Origin: Phlebotomus papatasi
Taxonomy: Eukaryota > Arthropoda > Insecta > Diptera > Psychodidae
Length of the DNA: 64,000 bases
Reading direction: 5' to 3'
Assembly: GCF_024763615.1 (NCBI RefSeq)
Contig: NC_077222.1
Span: forward strand, 109,587,417 to 109,651,416
The notes beneath the pieces were generated by a model. It saw only the letters and a program-made list of their open reading frames with translations. It ran no database searches and had not been told where the DNA came from. The translations under genes were made by a program, and so were the position numbers. How positions within the stretch are numbered: position 1 is the stretch's first letter; each line of letters begins with the position of its first letter. Shown here piece after piece: positions 10,970 through 22,607 of this stretch.

Positions 10970-11560
10970 AATTAACTCCAATTTACACAAAAAATCATTA
11001 ATCTTCGAAAAATTCTATCTGAGTTTCGAATTTTCACACTAAATTTTCGCACAAGGTGTGGAAAATTTATGAAATATCACACTAAACAGGTGGCAAAAGT
11101 GTTCCTCAGTGTTTATGAGGTGATTTAATAGTTGATCAGTAGGGGTATTCTGTAACGATATGACAATGTCATATGACAAATTTTCGTGATAAATTCGAGA
11201 ACAGGACAGCATTAAATTTCAATGTGTACCTAATGGTCATTACAAGGAGCTATATAAAGCCCTTAGTAAGTGAACTGAAACTGATTTTCAATGATTTTTT
11301 TTTTGAATTTTCCATATAAAAATTTTAAAATTTGTCATATGACATTGTCATACTGTTACAGAATTCCCCTACAGGAATACTGAGCGTCATTTTTTTTTTG
11401 TTTTTTCTTCGCAACAATGAATGTGAAAACCAACACATTTCGACACTTGAGCACTTCGAAATTCGAAAAGGGAGTACTTGAGCCACCTTTCGGAATTAAC
11501 AAGAAGTAAGAATCTCTATTTTTTGACTTTTCAAGGATCTTCGAATTTTCCGAACTCTAC
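10970..11560 (-). repeat. Family W, inverted copy with nested MITE
   Basis: Carries the family W blocks in reverse: near 11450-11560, TTTCGACACTTGAGCACTTCGAAATTCG, AAGTAAGAATCTC and GATCTTCGAATTTTC. A TA-flanked MITE at 11142-11369 splits it; the uninterrupted equivalent is near 13455. Non-coding. Confidence 0.65.
11142..11369. mobile_element. TA-flanked MITE family V, nested in family W
   Basis: A 228-bp element with long inverted ends. The left end reads GGGGTATTCTGTAAC then GATATGACAATGTCATATGAC; the right end is its complement, finishing GTTACAGAATTCCCC. TA flanks on both sides (11140-11141, 11370-11371). CATATGACATTGTC is itself near-palindromic. Inserted into family W. Weak relatives may exist at 15065-15370. 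Confidence 0.88.
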
Positions 11561-12649
11561 CTATTGTATTTTTATTACACCAGAAACTATTTGAAGATAG
11601 TTATATTGAGCATAGTTCATATACCTTTGGCGAATGAGTTCTGACTTAACTTTCAGCTTCTTGAACTACCCCTATACACCCTTACTTGTTTGTTTAATCA
11701 GAACCTATTTGATCATTTTAGATATCATTTTATTGTCTAAAAAAATAACATCTGCAGTGCCAAGATGCATATTAAATTGCAAAAAAATGCCGAAAAGTTA
11801 ATTTTTATTTTCTTCAAAAATGAAGCCATTATCCGCGAGAATGCACAACATAAATATGCAATTAGCACAGTTGATGAAACAAGCGGCAAAAGTTTACTTG
11901 CTTCAATCAAAAATTGCGGAAACGTCTCATCAAGGTTTTAAAGAAATGTTTCTGCCACGAATCAAAATCCTCGAATTCAATTTGTAAATTAATTTGATGT
12001 GTCGTCCAAGAAACTGGGTAATTTCTTGTCAGAAATTTCGAATAATCTACAACAGTCATTCCGTGCGAAATTCACCTCCATCTACTTTTTATTTTTTCTT
12101 TACTTCTTACGGGTACTGTCATGCAAAGGGAGGCTGATACAAGGTCTCCTGATTTTGTTTTTTTCGATATATGTAGTGACTTGTGTAGGAAAGATGATGA
12201 GAAAGACAGCGCGAGGTAAGAGAGAAAAATGAAAAGTGTCTTGACGTTGACTGGTTGTAGTTGTACCCGTGGAAGGACTGGAGGCGGCAAGTAAAGTGCA
12301 GCGTTGGTGCAAGTAGCTAAGAAAGGGCAGTCCAATATGATTCAAGATGAAAGTACCGCTATCTCAAGAGGCATATCTTTTTTTTTCTTGCTTAAGCTCC
12401 ACGAAGAGAGCAACATATATAATCTCTCTATTGTTTAATATCTCGAAATTTCCGCTCCACCCCTTAGAGTTCTTTCTTTTTCAGGTGAGATTTTTTTTAC
12501 ATTCTCACCTTCTACTTGTAATCCTAACAAAATTTCATGTCCCCCGGGTGAGTGCTCAATTTTGACTTAAACCTAAATACAGGGCGTTTTATAAAAATAT
12601 CTGACGCGAAAGTTATTTAGGTAAAGACAAATTGTCTATCGAACGCTAA
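11561..12649. other. Unique stretch with splice-like sites
   Basis: No repeat-family match was seen. Overlapping open frames occur on both strands between 11999 and 12565, none with a recognisable domain. Two plus-strand segments have good acceptor and donor consensus: 12177-12215, and 12485-12548 after TTCTTTCTTTTTCAG, where the peptide would be hydrophobic. Either could be chance. Confidence 0.3.
12177..12215 (+). other. Candidate 39-nt exon (weak)
   Basis: A pyrimidine-rich tract (TTTTGTTTTTTTCG) leads to ATGTAG at 12171-12176. The 39-nt segment then ends GCGAG followed by GTAAGAG, a good donor. One frame is open and would give the polar peptide DLCRKDDEKDSA. Seen directly: the splice consensus and open frame. 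Inference only: that it is spliced. Confidence 0.15.
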
Positions 12650-13670
12650 AGACAGAGTAGAGTTCGAAAAATTCGAAGATCTATTTGCAAATCCGAAAAG
12701 AGACATTCTTACTTCTTGATAATACCGCAAGGTGACTCAAGTACATCCTGTTCGAATTTCCAAGTGCCCAAGTATCAAAATATATATGTTGCTCTTCACT
12801 TTATTGTGGAGAAAAATACAAATAGCGATCTTTACAATTTCTATCATATCATTTAATACTCCATAATCCCTTGATACACTTATGGCTTAAACCGAGAGAC
12901 GACTTAACGTAATTATACTCAAAATAATTAACAGATTGTTTTTCATCCGTTTTTCGGTTTAAACCGAGAAATGGCTTAGTGGGAAACTGATGGGAATTTA
13001 GTCAAATCCTTATTTTGATTATAATTACGTGAAGTCGTCTCTCGGCTTAAGCTGTAAATGTGTCTAGAGTATAACTTTTTGCGAACCTTTTAGTGCGATA
13101 TTTGATAAATTCTACCCACCTTGTACGAGAATTTAGTGTAAAAATTCGAAACTGAGATTGAATTCTTCGACATCGACGAGTTTTTATGTAAATAGAATTC
13201 GATTTACCTTTTTAGCCAAGACACTATTGGAGAATCAAACTCTAGTATTTGCAATCAGTATTCTCGAATTCGGAGTTTGATTCTACAAAAGTATCTTAGA
13301 TAAAAGTAAAATAAAACTCTATTTCCACAAAAAGTCGTTGATGTGCGAAGAATTTAAATTCAATTTCGAATTTTCATATTGAATTTTCTAACAAGAAAGC
13401 AAATTTATATAATATCACACTAAAAGGCTGCAAAAGGGTTACTCAGTGATTATGTATTTATTAAATAATGGGACAGGAATTGTAAGTATCCTTGAATTGA
13501 TTATTTTTCTACTCACAAAAAAATGAAGATCAAGAAACTATGACACTTGAGCACTTCGAAATTCGAACAGGAAGTACTTCAGTAACCTTTCGGAATTATC
13601 AATAAGTAAGGATGACTATTTTTTTGACTGTTCAAATAGATCTTCGAATTTTTCGAACTCTACCTTTGAA
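12650..13670. mobile_element. Family W palindrome with nested MITE C
   Basis: A foldback about 1 kb long. The left arm starts AGAGTTCGAAAAATTCGAAG near 12659 and the right arm ends with its complement near 13667. The centre near 13225-13280 holds GGAGAATCAAACTC and GAGTTTGATTCT facing each other. A family C MITE (12868-13069) lengthens the left arm. Related to the tandem dimers at 2200 and 60000. Non-coding. Confidence 0.75.
12868..13069. mobile_element. MITE family C, copy 1
   Basis: Long inverted ends: left ACACTTATGGCTTAAACCG, then AGAGACGACTTAACGTAATTAT; the right end is the complement, ending CGGCTTAAGCTGTAAATGTGT. An internal GGTTTAAACCGAGAAATGGC block repeats part of the end. Copies lie at 29784-29968 and 29979-30395. 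The uninterrupted family W copy at about 2730 suggests this element inserted there. Confidence 0.8.
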
Positions 13671-14280
13671 TGGTAAGAATAGCTTTCTATTCGCACGAAA
13701 TTGTGGTTGATGTTTGAAAAATTCAAAGCCAAATATTTCAATTTTGGCTCAGTAAAGAATAAAATCGGTCCAATAAAACCGGATTTCTTCTCATTTGCAT
13801 TTTTCACCAAAAGTATTTTGGATAAGAGGTAAAAGGAACTCTATTTGCACAAAATTTCATTAATGTTCAAAGAAATTAAACTCAGTTTCGGTTTCGAAAT
13901 GTTCAAACTTAATTTTCGCGTAAAAAAATAATTTTTCTTTTTGGAAAAACAAATTTTTAAATTAAAAAATTAAAATGTTTGTTTCAAGTTATCAATTACT
14001 TGTCTTCGGTAAAATGCCCTTAAACTGTTTTTTCGGTATTTCCTTTTAGAAATTAGAATATCATTTTCCTAATAAAATAATACAACACGTAATTTTTCGC
14101 ATTTGAGCCGAAGAACTCTAACACTCAATGAATTTATAATCAGTTGCAGAGGAAAACTTCAATAAAATTATGAAATTCACACCAAATTATTCCTCAATAT
14201 TTTTGCATATATTATACTTTCCAAGCACCTAAATCAAAAAACAACTCATCTCCTAAATATCACCATAAATGCATGGGTAT
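13671..14280. other. Degenerate family W fragment, then unique DNA
   Basis: Near 13790-13890, TTTTGGATAAGAGGTAAAA and AACTCTATTTGCACAAAATTTC resemble the inner arm of family W. After that, nothing recognised. The 64-codon minus-strand frame at 13616-13810 overlaps repeat sequence. Confidence 0.35.
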
Positions 14281-15715
14281 GACTCTGAGATCAAGTTTCT
14301 TCATCCGGCATACGCCAAGAGAGGAGCAAGATAATGAAACAGGCGAACAACGCAACAAGCACTTCCTTTTATATGACCGGTTTTTCATTTGAGAAATTTA
14401 TGTGTCATAGAAATTTAAGAATGCTGCCACTTTTGCATATTTATGGAAAATAGCTGCGAGTACATGAGCATTTTCTGTTTATTCAATGTTTCGCTTATTA
14501 GAAATATGCAATACACACGTATTTGAACTCTTAATGAACCGTCAAATGGTTAACTCAGCAATATTTATATTATTTATTTGTTTATTTAATCTATTTCCTA
14601 TTAATATTTTGAAAATTTTTCACAGAAAAAAGGCCCATTTATCATATAAACAGGATTATATGAAAAATTTAAATCAAGAACTCAATATCAGGTACACCCA
14701 TCTCACAAGGTGCTATTGTAAAGGAAGCGCAGGAGGGATCGAAACTGAAGATAGTAATATGACTCCAAATTAAAATCACTTTATTTTCGAAAATTATTTG
14801 TGGCTTTGTACGAATTGTCATTATCATTATTAGGCCAAAAACTTCTACCAAGGATTTCTCTTACGCTGTTCTTACAAATATTAGCCTATACCTTTGGTAA
14901 TGAACGGAAAGACAAACAGCGTAACTTTAGACCTAATAACTTGATATATTACCTATACATATGGTCAGTCATATAAACATTTATCGTATCTTCCTTTTGA
15001 TAACTTTTCAAAAGACAAAATTTCCAGATTAACTCTTTAGTAATGTTAAAAATGAGTCCTATAGAGGAAATTCCGTAACACTCTGGCAATGCCATAATGA
15101 CAAATTATGTACGAATCTCAGGAGAACTTTGTCGAAAAAGTGATTCTGTTACCGCGACTTTGACATATGACATTGTCAGAGGTCACATATTTAATATTTC
15201 TGAAAATTCAAATGACATTGAATTTTATTATACAAGTTAATGAAGACAGACTGTATTTTCATAATATCATTAAAAAAAGAAATTTCATTAAAAAATTAAT
15301 TACATATTTGCATTTTCGAACTTGTGTTATATGACAAAAAGATATGGCAAAGCGTCCCAGCTTTGCAGAGTGCTCGAATTCACGAGAAAAATCGATCTAT
15401 GTGTTATCTTTTGCATGACTTTTGGGCCCATACCGGTTTACTCCCGATTAAAGTGATTCATAAATTTAAAAAAAAATGATTTCGAAAACATTGGTTATGT
15501 AAATCAAAATTCTAGAATATTTCAGCGTGAATAAAGAAATTAATTCGAGAAAGGTATATCATTTACGGGTAAATTACCGATTCATTACCGATTAAATTCG
15601 ATACAGTCGGGTTAGAAATTTCAAGATTAAAAAAAATATTTCAAACTTAAGCCAATTGATTGAAAAGTAGAACCTCTAAAGTTTAACCCTCAAAAATTCG
15701 ATATCGAAATATTTT
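14281..15715. other. No gene recognised
   Basis: AT-rich. The 95-codon plus-strand frame at 14486-14773 has a hydrophobic early stretch but no recognisable domain. At 15065-15370 there are diverged words resembling family V (CCGTAACACT, TGACATATGACATTGTC, TTATATGACAAAAAG), so an old MITE may lie there. Confidence 0.35.
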
Positions 15716-16820
15716 TCGAACATAGATTTCTAAAGATGAAACATGCACCGGAATCGGGAATCTTCGTTTTTTCCGTTTTATTTTTTACACTTTTATTTTT
15801 TCCCAGATTGTATTTGAAATCTTTGTCTTCGGTAATCCTTGATTTTTTTGGAAGCTTTGTCTTTGGAAATTTTGTCTTTCATACATTTTGTAGAAGTAAC
15901 GGAAATTTTATCTATCATACATTTTGCACAAGTATATTTTATAACTTCCCAAAAATTTCCCTGTGCCCCAAAAGGCGATAATTATAACATCCTAAAATAT
16001 AGAAAATTTCCCTTTTCCCCTAAGAGCGAAACTAATAACTTCAAAAAAACAAATATTGGCTTTAATTCTGAGACCAAGATCAAGATCAAGATCAAGAAAA
16101 TTTGAAGATTTTGGTTTTCTAAAATCAAGAAATCAAGATCAAGATGTCAAATCTGTCAAATGTCTTGAAAATTTGAAATCCAAGACACAAACCATGTGGA
16201 TATCAAGATTAGCTATTCTAGAACCAATATTTCAAGATTTCGAGATGTCAAATTTCTTGTTTTCTTGAAATAATTCCAAGAAGCTCTCGGAGGTGCTTGA
16301 AATTTTCAAGATTGTAACAATTTGGAAAAGTTTCATATGGAAATGACTATTGATGAGGAGTATTTCTATAAGACATGGTACAAAAAGAGAATTACTTTGA
16401 AAAATACTGTGAAAAAAAATGCTTCGAAGTACAATACCCTGAGGATACCTACATAATAATCATATCCTGCATAAGCATTTCTTGGTTTATTACAGGTCAC
16501 AAGTTGGGTTTGCGCTTCCTTTACTCCCGTTTATGGCCTCTCATTTATTCTTTAAAACATACTATAATTAATTTTTCTAATTAATATGACGAAATTGCGG
16601 CAATTTCGACAGATAAATGAAGATATTTGTCAGAAGTTACGTTTCGTTAAATGTGGAAAATCTCGAAATCTTGGTTCTTAGCTAAGACATTTTGAGTTCC
16701 ATAATTACTTCGCGTCAGAATACGAAATCTTCATTTTGAAAATATTTGACAGCTTGGAATTTTGATCTTGATTTTGATCTCGTAGCATGATCACTTGACG
16801 AGTATCTTTGTAATCGTTTA
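15716..16820. repeat. Region rich in TCAAGA/CAAGAT words
   Basis: From about 16066 to 16310 the words CAAGATCAAGAT and TTTCAAGA recur many times, starting with a perfect run of four CAAGAT-like hexamers at 16074-16097. This looks like a decayed hexamer microsatellite. A TCTTGATTTTGATCT patch near 16765 is the inverse. Open frames here are by-products of the hexamer repeat. Confidence 0.5.
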
Positions 16821-16823
16821 AAA

Positions 16824-16950
16824 TAGAGGCGAGCAAGAATCGTTTGAAACCGAATAGGTGTCAATGGAAATTGTACGTCAATGATCAAAACGCTACCTGT
16901 CAAACTTATTTTGACGTTTAGTTAGATTAAACCGGTAGTTGCTCACCCCT
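16824..16950. mobile_element. hAT-type MITE, family E, copy 2
   Basis: Starts TAGAGGCGAGCAAGAATCG and ends GTTGCTCACCCCT, with TGACGTTTA arms like the other copies. Flanks GTTTAAAA and GTTTCACA match at 6 of 8 positions, so the duplication has decayed. More diverged than the copies at 4769 and 62949. It directly abuts the family B foldback at 16951. Confidence 0.75.
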
Positions 16951-17165
16951 GTTTCACAAACATTTGTTCGCGAATGTTGGTAAAAACATAGAAAAATGTT
17001 TGTAAAATTTTGTCAATTATTCTTAAAGCTTTGTCAGACAAATTAAAATGTACAAACAAATAAAAGAGCAAAAAATTTCCGTATGTTAGAAACAATGTTT
17101 ATGAGAAAAGTACAAACTTTTACGAACTTTTACAAGCAATTTTACGAAATATTTTTTTCTTATTT
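16951..17165. mobile_element. Foldback MITE family B, copy 2
   Basis: Same words as 598-1125: ACATTTGTTCG, GTAAAAACATA, AATGTTTGTAAAATTTTGTCA, then in the other arm TACAAACTTTTACGAAC and TTTTACGAAATATTTTT. No internal insertion, so it shows what the copy at 598 looked like before the family A MITE arrived. Confidence 0.65.
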
Positions 17166-17248
17166 ATTTGAAAAAAGCTTTATCGATCTAATGAAAAACT
17201 TCGGATTTTTTTGAAGAAATTTCGAAAATAAGTAAATAAAGGGATGTA

Positions 17249-17424
17249 TAGGGTAAGATGGAGTAATTCGGAACTATGTCTATTTTAAAATTTTGAGATT
17301 TTTTCACTGTTTTAGATGGTCAAGGAGAAAAAGAAAACCACAAAGAAGTATAAGACTTTACATTGGAGAGCACTAATTAAATTAAAAAATTGTATATGAT
17401 CCCAAATTACCCCATCTTCCCCTA
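17249..17424. mobile_element. MITE family O, copy 2
   Basis: Inverted ends TAGGGTAAGATGGAGTAATT and AAATTACCCCATCTTCCCCTA. The interior carries TTTTGAGATTTTTTCACTG, GTCAAGGAGAAAAAGAAAACC and AAGTATAAGAC. Related complete copy at 46142-46362; the tandem array at 50.4-51.3 kb is built from the same left end. Non-coding. Confidence 0.8.
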
Positions 17425-18733
17425 AGATTTCCTATTGTAAGTCCATTGCAATGGAATCATTAAAAATACCGCACGAACTTACGAAATCACCCAATATACA
17501 TAAAAAGAAATTACAAATATATATATTTCTTACACTATGGAGTTCCGAACAATAAAAGCAATAAAAGAGAAAATAGAGTTAATTTAGTTCATGAGCTCCT
17601 AAAATGTTTCGTGTATTCGCACGTTTCGATCTCAATTAAATAACACAGAATTTATAGCTTAATCTATAATATTAAAATCGTAATAATAATACACCTTACA
17701 GAAAATTCCAAATGCACTGAAATTACAAAGGTGATGTTCTAATTTTTGATTTTTTATTTTTAGTATCCATGAAATATTAGAGCATTCTTTGTAAATTTCA
17801 GTCCAAATAGAAAAAAGATGTATCAGAGATTAATAGACTGTCGTTGGGGAAATAAAAAGGAAATATAAAAACGCAGCATGAGATACAATTTTTTTGGAGA
17901 AGTTTATTTAACTGACCACTTAAGAAGATATAAATTTCTGTGTGTCTTTTCGTGGCAACACCGGCTGAACTATTAAACCTAAAATCAGATGCAAAATTTA
18001 AAAATTGATTGTGATGTTCATAGTCTAATTGCCACAGTGTGTCGTCTGTAAAAGATTTTGTGGAGATGGAGTTTTGGAGCCTGAGATGATTCAAGCAGGG
18101 GGCCCAACACAAAGGTAAGAGACGCCAAATATGCGCCACGTGAAGAAGATACAATCGTAATTAGCATATTTACTGACAGCCCCAAACTTTTCGTACACAT
18201 TGTCTGGCTAATTAGCGTTTTATGAAATTTTTTGACTCTAAAACCATCAGCGAAGCGACTGAGGAAATTTTTGCTAATACAAAAGACAGAAAACAATTCA
18301 GCGATACGGTTGTGGCGGAAAAAAATATGATTTTTGCTGAATATACAGAGTATTATAAAAAAAAAGAGTATTAAGAGGGCGCAAGAAAATGATGAAGATG
18401 AAAAAGAAAAAGTGAAATACTTATTTCCGCTTCAGTCGAGAGCTTCGGGTAATCAGTCGCAAGCTACTTGGGACCGGAATATGGAGAATCATTTGGTGTG
18501 ACCCAAATTTTTAATTAGACGGAAATCAGAGTATATTATTTATTTTATTCCCCAAGTCTTCTTTGAGAAAATTTGCCCGGTATACCCACCACATGGCATT
18601 TCACATTTTGTTATTCAATGCCACTTTTTGACAAAAAACATAATTTTTCCAAGTTTAGCAAAACATTGAAAAAAACAATTGAAAGAATACAAATATAAAT
18701 ACAAACTTTCTTATAAACAATAGTTTTTTGCAT
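17425..18733. other. Mostly unique DNA with a candidate exon
   Basis: No repeat-family match was seen. The 118- and 92-codon minus-strand frames at 17798-18296 overlap each other in different frames and show no domain. The only gene-like signal is on the plus strand at 18038-18114, listed separately. Confidence 0.35.
18038..18114 (+). other. Candidate Cys-rich 77-nt exon (weak)
   Basis: Preceded by TTGCCACAG and followed by GTAAGAG. The frame is open across all 77 nt and is closed by TAA just upstream of the acceptor and TAA just inside the intron, as expected if only this segment is coding. The peptide starts CVVCKRFCGDGVLEP, with three cysteines; CGDG-x-LEP resembles the CGxGxxEPGExC motif of several extracellular Cys-rich proteins but lacks the following Cys. 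The acceptor tract is weak. May be chance. Confidence 0.22.
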
Positions 18734-19049
18734 CATCGAGGGGTCAGTTAATACAAATGAAAAGCCAATAGCTATAAGCATAGTCATTTATAATAATTTA
18801 TTTATTTTCTAAAAATTACAAATTCTAAATATTTTGCATTTCATGTGATGTAGGTATTAAATTTGAAAGTAAATTACCCGATTCTGCAGTCAATTAAATT
18901 TCTTATGGAATTATGTTAATCAACAACAGACAATGAGTCTGGCAACGTTATTTTTTTATTGGTTAGAAAATCCATTGATCATGTGCCGAGTGAAAAATAT
19001 AAGCTGTCGTATCATAATCTTCATTCCAAATTTACATAAATGTGTAATT

Positions 19050-19760
19050 TTTGTGTATTGCTACACATTTGTGTATACCCAAAATAATTCATTTGCTTTT
19101 CTACCACAAATAGTGTGCTAAATTAACACGAATATGTACTGCAGGAAATTGTGTAGTCCGAAAATGTGTAACATAAATTTTATTTAATGTAGAATTGTTA
19201 AATAAGACGGAAAAATGAGCAACTTATTACACAATTGTTTATATATTGTTACACATTTTGTGTAAAATTACACAGATTCTTACGCATTCTCTTGTTAAAG
19301 GAATCGTTCTCTGGAATGGATTGCCTCGCGATTGGAATAGAGCTCTTATCCTTAGATTTGTGACTGTAATGCATTACTCGTGTTCCGAATTAGTTGTCAT
19401 TTTGAAAATACACAATTTTTTGTTTTATATTTCCATTGTACAGAAAACAGATTGTCCTGTGATTGTCCTATGATTTATTAATAAATTGAAATTGAAATCT
19501 TCACGTGTAATAAAAAATTGTGTAATTTATTAATAATTTGTGCAAAATCTGTGTAATTTTACACAAAACGTGTAACAAAATATACACTACTGTGTAATAA
19601 ATTGCTATTTTTTTCGCCTCAATCAACAATTAAACATTAAATAAGATTTATCTTACATATTTTCAGATTACACAAATTCCTGAAGTACACAATTGTGTAG
19701 CTTTCGAACATTAATTGTGGTAAAAAAGCAAACAAACGATATTTAATCATTCTCTACCCA
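19050..19760. mobile_element. Foldback element family M, interrupted by a LINE
   Basis: Two arms of about 230 bp face each other. The left arm (about 19060-19290) runs ATTTGCTTTTCTACCACAA to TTTTGTGTAAAATTACACAG; the right arm (about 19500-19735) is its complement, ending TTGTGGTAAAAAAGCAAACAAA. The centre is filled by a LINE 3' end (19289-19498). Sister element with longer arms at 57589-58897. Confidence 0.7.
19289..19498 (+). pseudogene. Non-LTR retrotransposon 3' end, 5'-truncated
   Basis: The plus-strand frame ending TGA at 19471-19473 contains LVKGIVLWNGLPRDW, like the lWNxLP motif at the C-terminus of many non-LTR reverse-transcriptase proteins (CR1/Jockey-like), where it follows the RT domain. 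The stop is followed by a short tail ending in ATTGAAATTGAAAT, a typical short 3' repeat of such elements. Almost all of the RT domain is missing, as in common 5'-truncated copies. It lies at the centre of a foldback element. Clade not determined. Confidence 0.5.
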
Positions 19761-19879
19761 GTGAGCTTCAAAATCAAATTGCGAATTTTTATAAATTTTA
19801 ATTCGTTTTATTTAAACACTAATAAATCCAAAGATATTTCCTAACAAATCAAAATTGTCAAAGGTTAGATTACTGTGCC

Positions 19880-20235
19880 ACTCACGGTTTACGAAAAATC
19901 TGCAAATTGTGCCGATTTTCTGATTTCGCAAGAATTTTGTCGATTTCGTTCCGGTTTGCCGAGTGTTTACAAGATAAGTGTTCTCAGTACAGTACGTTAA
20001 AATTTACCACTACTGGAATTGTCTGTAGGAAATTTCAACATTTAAACTACATTTAAATTGATTAGTTTTTGCTAAAATCGAAGAGATCCGCCGATTTTTG
20101 TTAATGAACATGACGATCTGTCACTTTTTGGCCAAATTTTGCCGATCTCTTGAATTCTCAGCAATGTATTTTGCCGTTCCGGCGAATTTTAGCTCCAGAT
20201 CGGCACAATTTTGCTGATCGCAGCTCACGTTTCAC
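19880..20235. repeat. Family DD repeat (GCCGAT-rich)
   Basis: Repeated GCCGATTTT / GCCGATCTC / CGGCACAATTTTG words. A similar segment lies at 43508-43690 (ATTCTGCCGATCTCGAAC, ATTGGCACAATTTTTGC). Probably two copies of one diverged element. It sits between family M segments and may be nested. Confidence 0.45.
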
Positions 20236-21318
20236 TCTGAAAGCCACTTATTCACCCCTTAAAAATAGTGTAAATTACAACGGTAGCCAACGTAAAGTTA
20301 CACAAATATTTACTTCAAGATAATATGTGATCCAAAAGGTAAAATATAATAAGTGTATAAAACTGACTAATTTTGTTGTCTAATTTACACGCATAACCAT
20401 TAAATAAAATTAATCTTACACATTTTCAGATAACACAATTTCCTGACTTCGTCACTTTTTTACAATAATTGTGGTTAAAATTTCACAAACGATTTTTAAT
20501 CTTTCTTTCATCTGTTAGGTTAGGATATTTCTTGTTAAATAGTTTCTTAAAATATTTTTTATTATTTTAATTTTTTAATTTTTATTATTCAAAAAATAAA
20601 AAAAAACCTTTTGGGAAGTTTAGAAAATACTAATAAATTCATGCAATTTTCTGACAAATCGAAATTGTGTAAATTACAATGATAGCTAAAGTAAAGTTAC
20701 ACTATGTGACTAAAATGCGTCTAAAACATTTTAAGTGTATAAAAATCGCTAATTTTGCCGCCTGATTAACATAGTTGACCATAAAATTTATCTTAGACAT
20801 TTTCAAATTACACAATGTCCCGAAGTGCACATCTGTCTAACTTAAGAGCAGTAGATATGGTAAAACAGCAATTAAATAGTAAAAAAAAGAAAGATTTGTA
20901 ATCTTTCTTCACTGTGTGATTTAAAATTGATTTATGAAGTCCTTTACATATTTTCATATTTTTGTTTAATTTTTTCTGAACAATATATTAATAACTGTGT
21001 AATTGAAATTGTGTAAGTTATAACAATAGCGAACGAAAATGTACACAAATATCTACTTTTGGATAATGAGTAATTCAAAGTGTGTAAAATATGCTTGACA
21101 TAATGTTAAACTGTGTAATCAGGTACCAAAATTAATAAATATATACATAGTTGTGTAGATTATTCTACACATATTGTGTAATTTGTTTTTAAATAAACAA
21201 AACTTGTTCAAAATACGCAAAAATTAAATATTTGTGTAAATTTTCAACAAAAATCATACACTTTTTACATCATTTAGTTGTTTTTCAATAAAACTATTGA
21301 GACACTGACCCCTTGATA

Positions 21319-22600
21319 TATTTTGCCATTTCCAATACTATTTTTATATTCACCTTTTGACTAATATTTCTAACACCAAAAACAACTTTAGAGACTCTCT
21401 TGCTATTTTTTGCTTCATCTTGAGGCATTTCTTCGAGTGTGTTTGCATTAGAAATTATCACAAATGACTAATGGGTTGGGAATACTATATGAGCTGCTCA
21501 AAAGATAACAAATCAAGTTGAGTGATTTGAATTATCATTAATTTGTTATGTAAATATAATTGTTGGATGAGTATGAGTATACTATTCCAAGTGTACAGAA
21601 ATTTTGTTGTGCTTTTTTTTCTTCCAAAAAAAGCGGAATGGTCAGGCTAAAGATGATGACTTCGAGTATTTACTTGACACTGATGCATGTTCACGAACAT
21701 TTTATTTATTTATGTTTTTTTTCTTTACTTCTAAGTAACCAAAAGTAGTTTGGAGATTTTCCGCACACGCACCTAATTGATGAGACACTGCTCGAAATTC
21801 TGGTCATGAATCTCTTCCGTACCAGGATAGGGCTTGTACACAAAAAGCGATCTCAATTCTCGTAAATCTAAAAGATAATTTCATATCACATAAACGCCAA
21901 TGATTTGTGACTTTAAAAAAAATCTGCAATAATATTCTTTTATAGCCAAACTTATTATACGCTACAGAGGATGTTTCATATGAGAAGAGATGATCGGAGG
22001 GAATCATTGACAGTAATTGGACTTTTTATTTGCAACACACACTTGCTTTTCTTTACAGTATATATAATTTTCATGGGAATAAGAATACAGATCCGTCCGA
22101 TATCATTTGATACAGGATTTGTGTTTTTATTTTCAATTTTACTGCCCGAATTTAAGGAGACAGCAGTGCATATAATCAGCAGTTTTTCAATTTGTTACCG
22201 GACTGGAGGTCAAGCGGGAAGAGATATCAACTATCGGCCTTCGATTACCCACCATTAAGAACGTCATCTCGAAGCGTTCTTTTTTAAAAATATATTATGC
22301 ATACGGTATAGTAAGGGTCAAAGTGTTATGGGGAGAATGTGACCTATCATTGGAAAGGCTTTGATTTCAGGTATAACCTATAAAAATTTCATCGAAAAGC
22401 ATCGACTAGTTTTTGAAATATTCGTCAATTAATCAGACTTTCGATTAAATCACATGAAATTGGAGTGCTATGAAGAGTTGTAGCATTTAACGAGAGGTTT
22501 CCAAATTACCCAAGATGATCAAATTTTAACAATTAGAATCGAAATACCTTCGGAGAGTTAGTTCAACTTGATGAGGATTTAAACACGGATTAAAGAAAGG
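21319..22600. other. Unique stretch, no gene recognised
   Basis: The 95-codon plus-strand frame at 21971-22258 has hydrophobic stretches but no recognisable domain. No element ends were seen. Confidence 0.35.
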
Positions 22601-22607
22601 TTTTCAG

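Larger units (their letters stand above)
18734..21318. repeat. TGTGTAA-rich repeat block (family M)
   Basis: Bounded by inverted words ATCGAGGGGTCAGT near 18736 and ACTGACCCCTTGAT near 21304, which may be element ends. Inside are at least four diverged segments full of TGTGTAA / TTACACA: 19.05-19.76, 20.26-20.51, 20.66-20.91 and 21.0-21.26 kb. The recurring order is ATTTTCAGATTACACA, CCTGAAGTACACA, TTGTGGTAAAA. One or several related foldback elements. Non-coding apart from the LINE fragment. Confidence 0.55.

Noticed and set aside
16066..16310. Coding repeat protein encoded by CAAGAT hexamers
   Set aside because: Frames are short, overlapping and broken; a decayed microsatellite explains the pattern.
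17798..18296. Two overlapping minus-strand frames of 118 and 92 codons
   Set aside because: They overlap in different frames, have no domain, and lie opposite the candidate plus-strand exon.
18734..21318. CRISPR-like or telomere-like array of TGTGTAA words
   Set aside because: The words are irregularly spaced, in both orientations, and belong to foldback element arms in a eukaryotic context.
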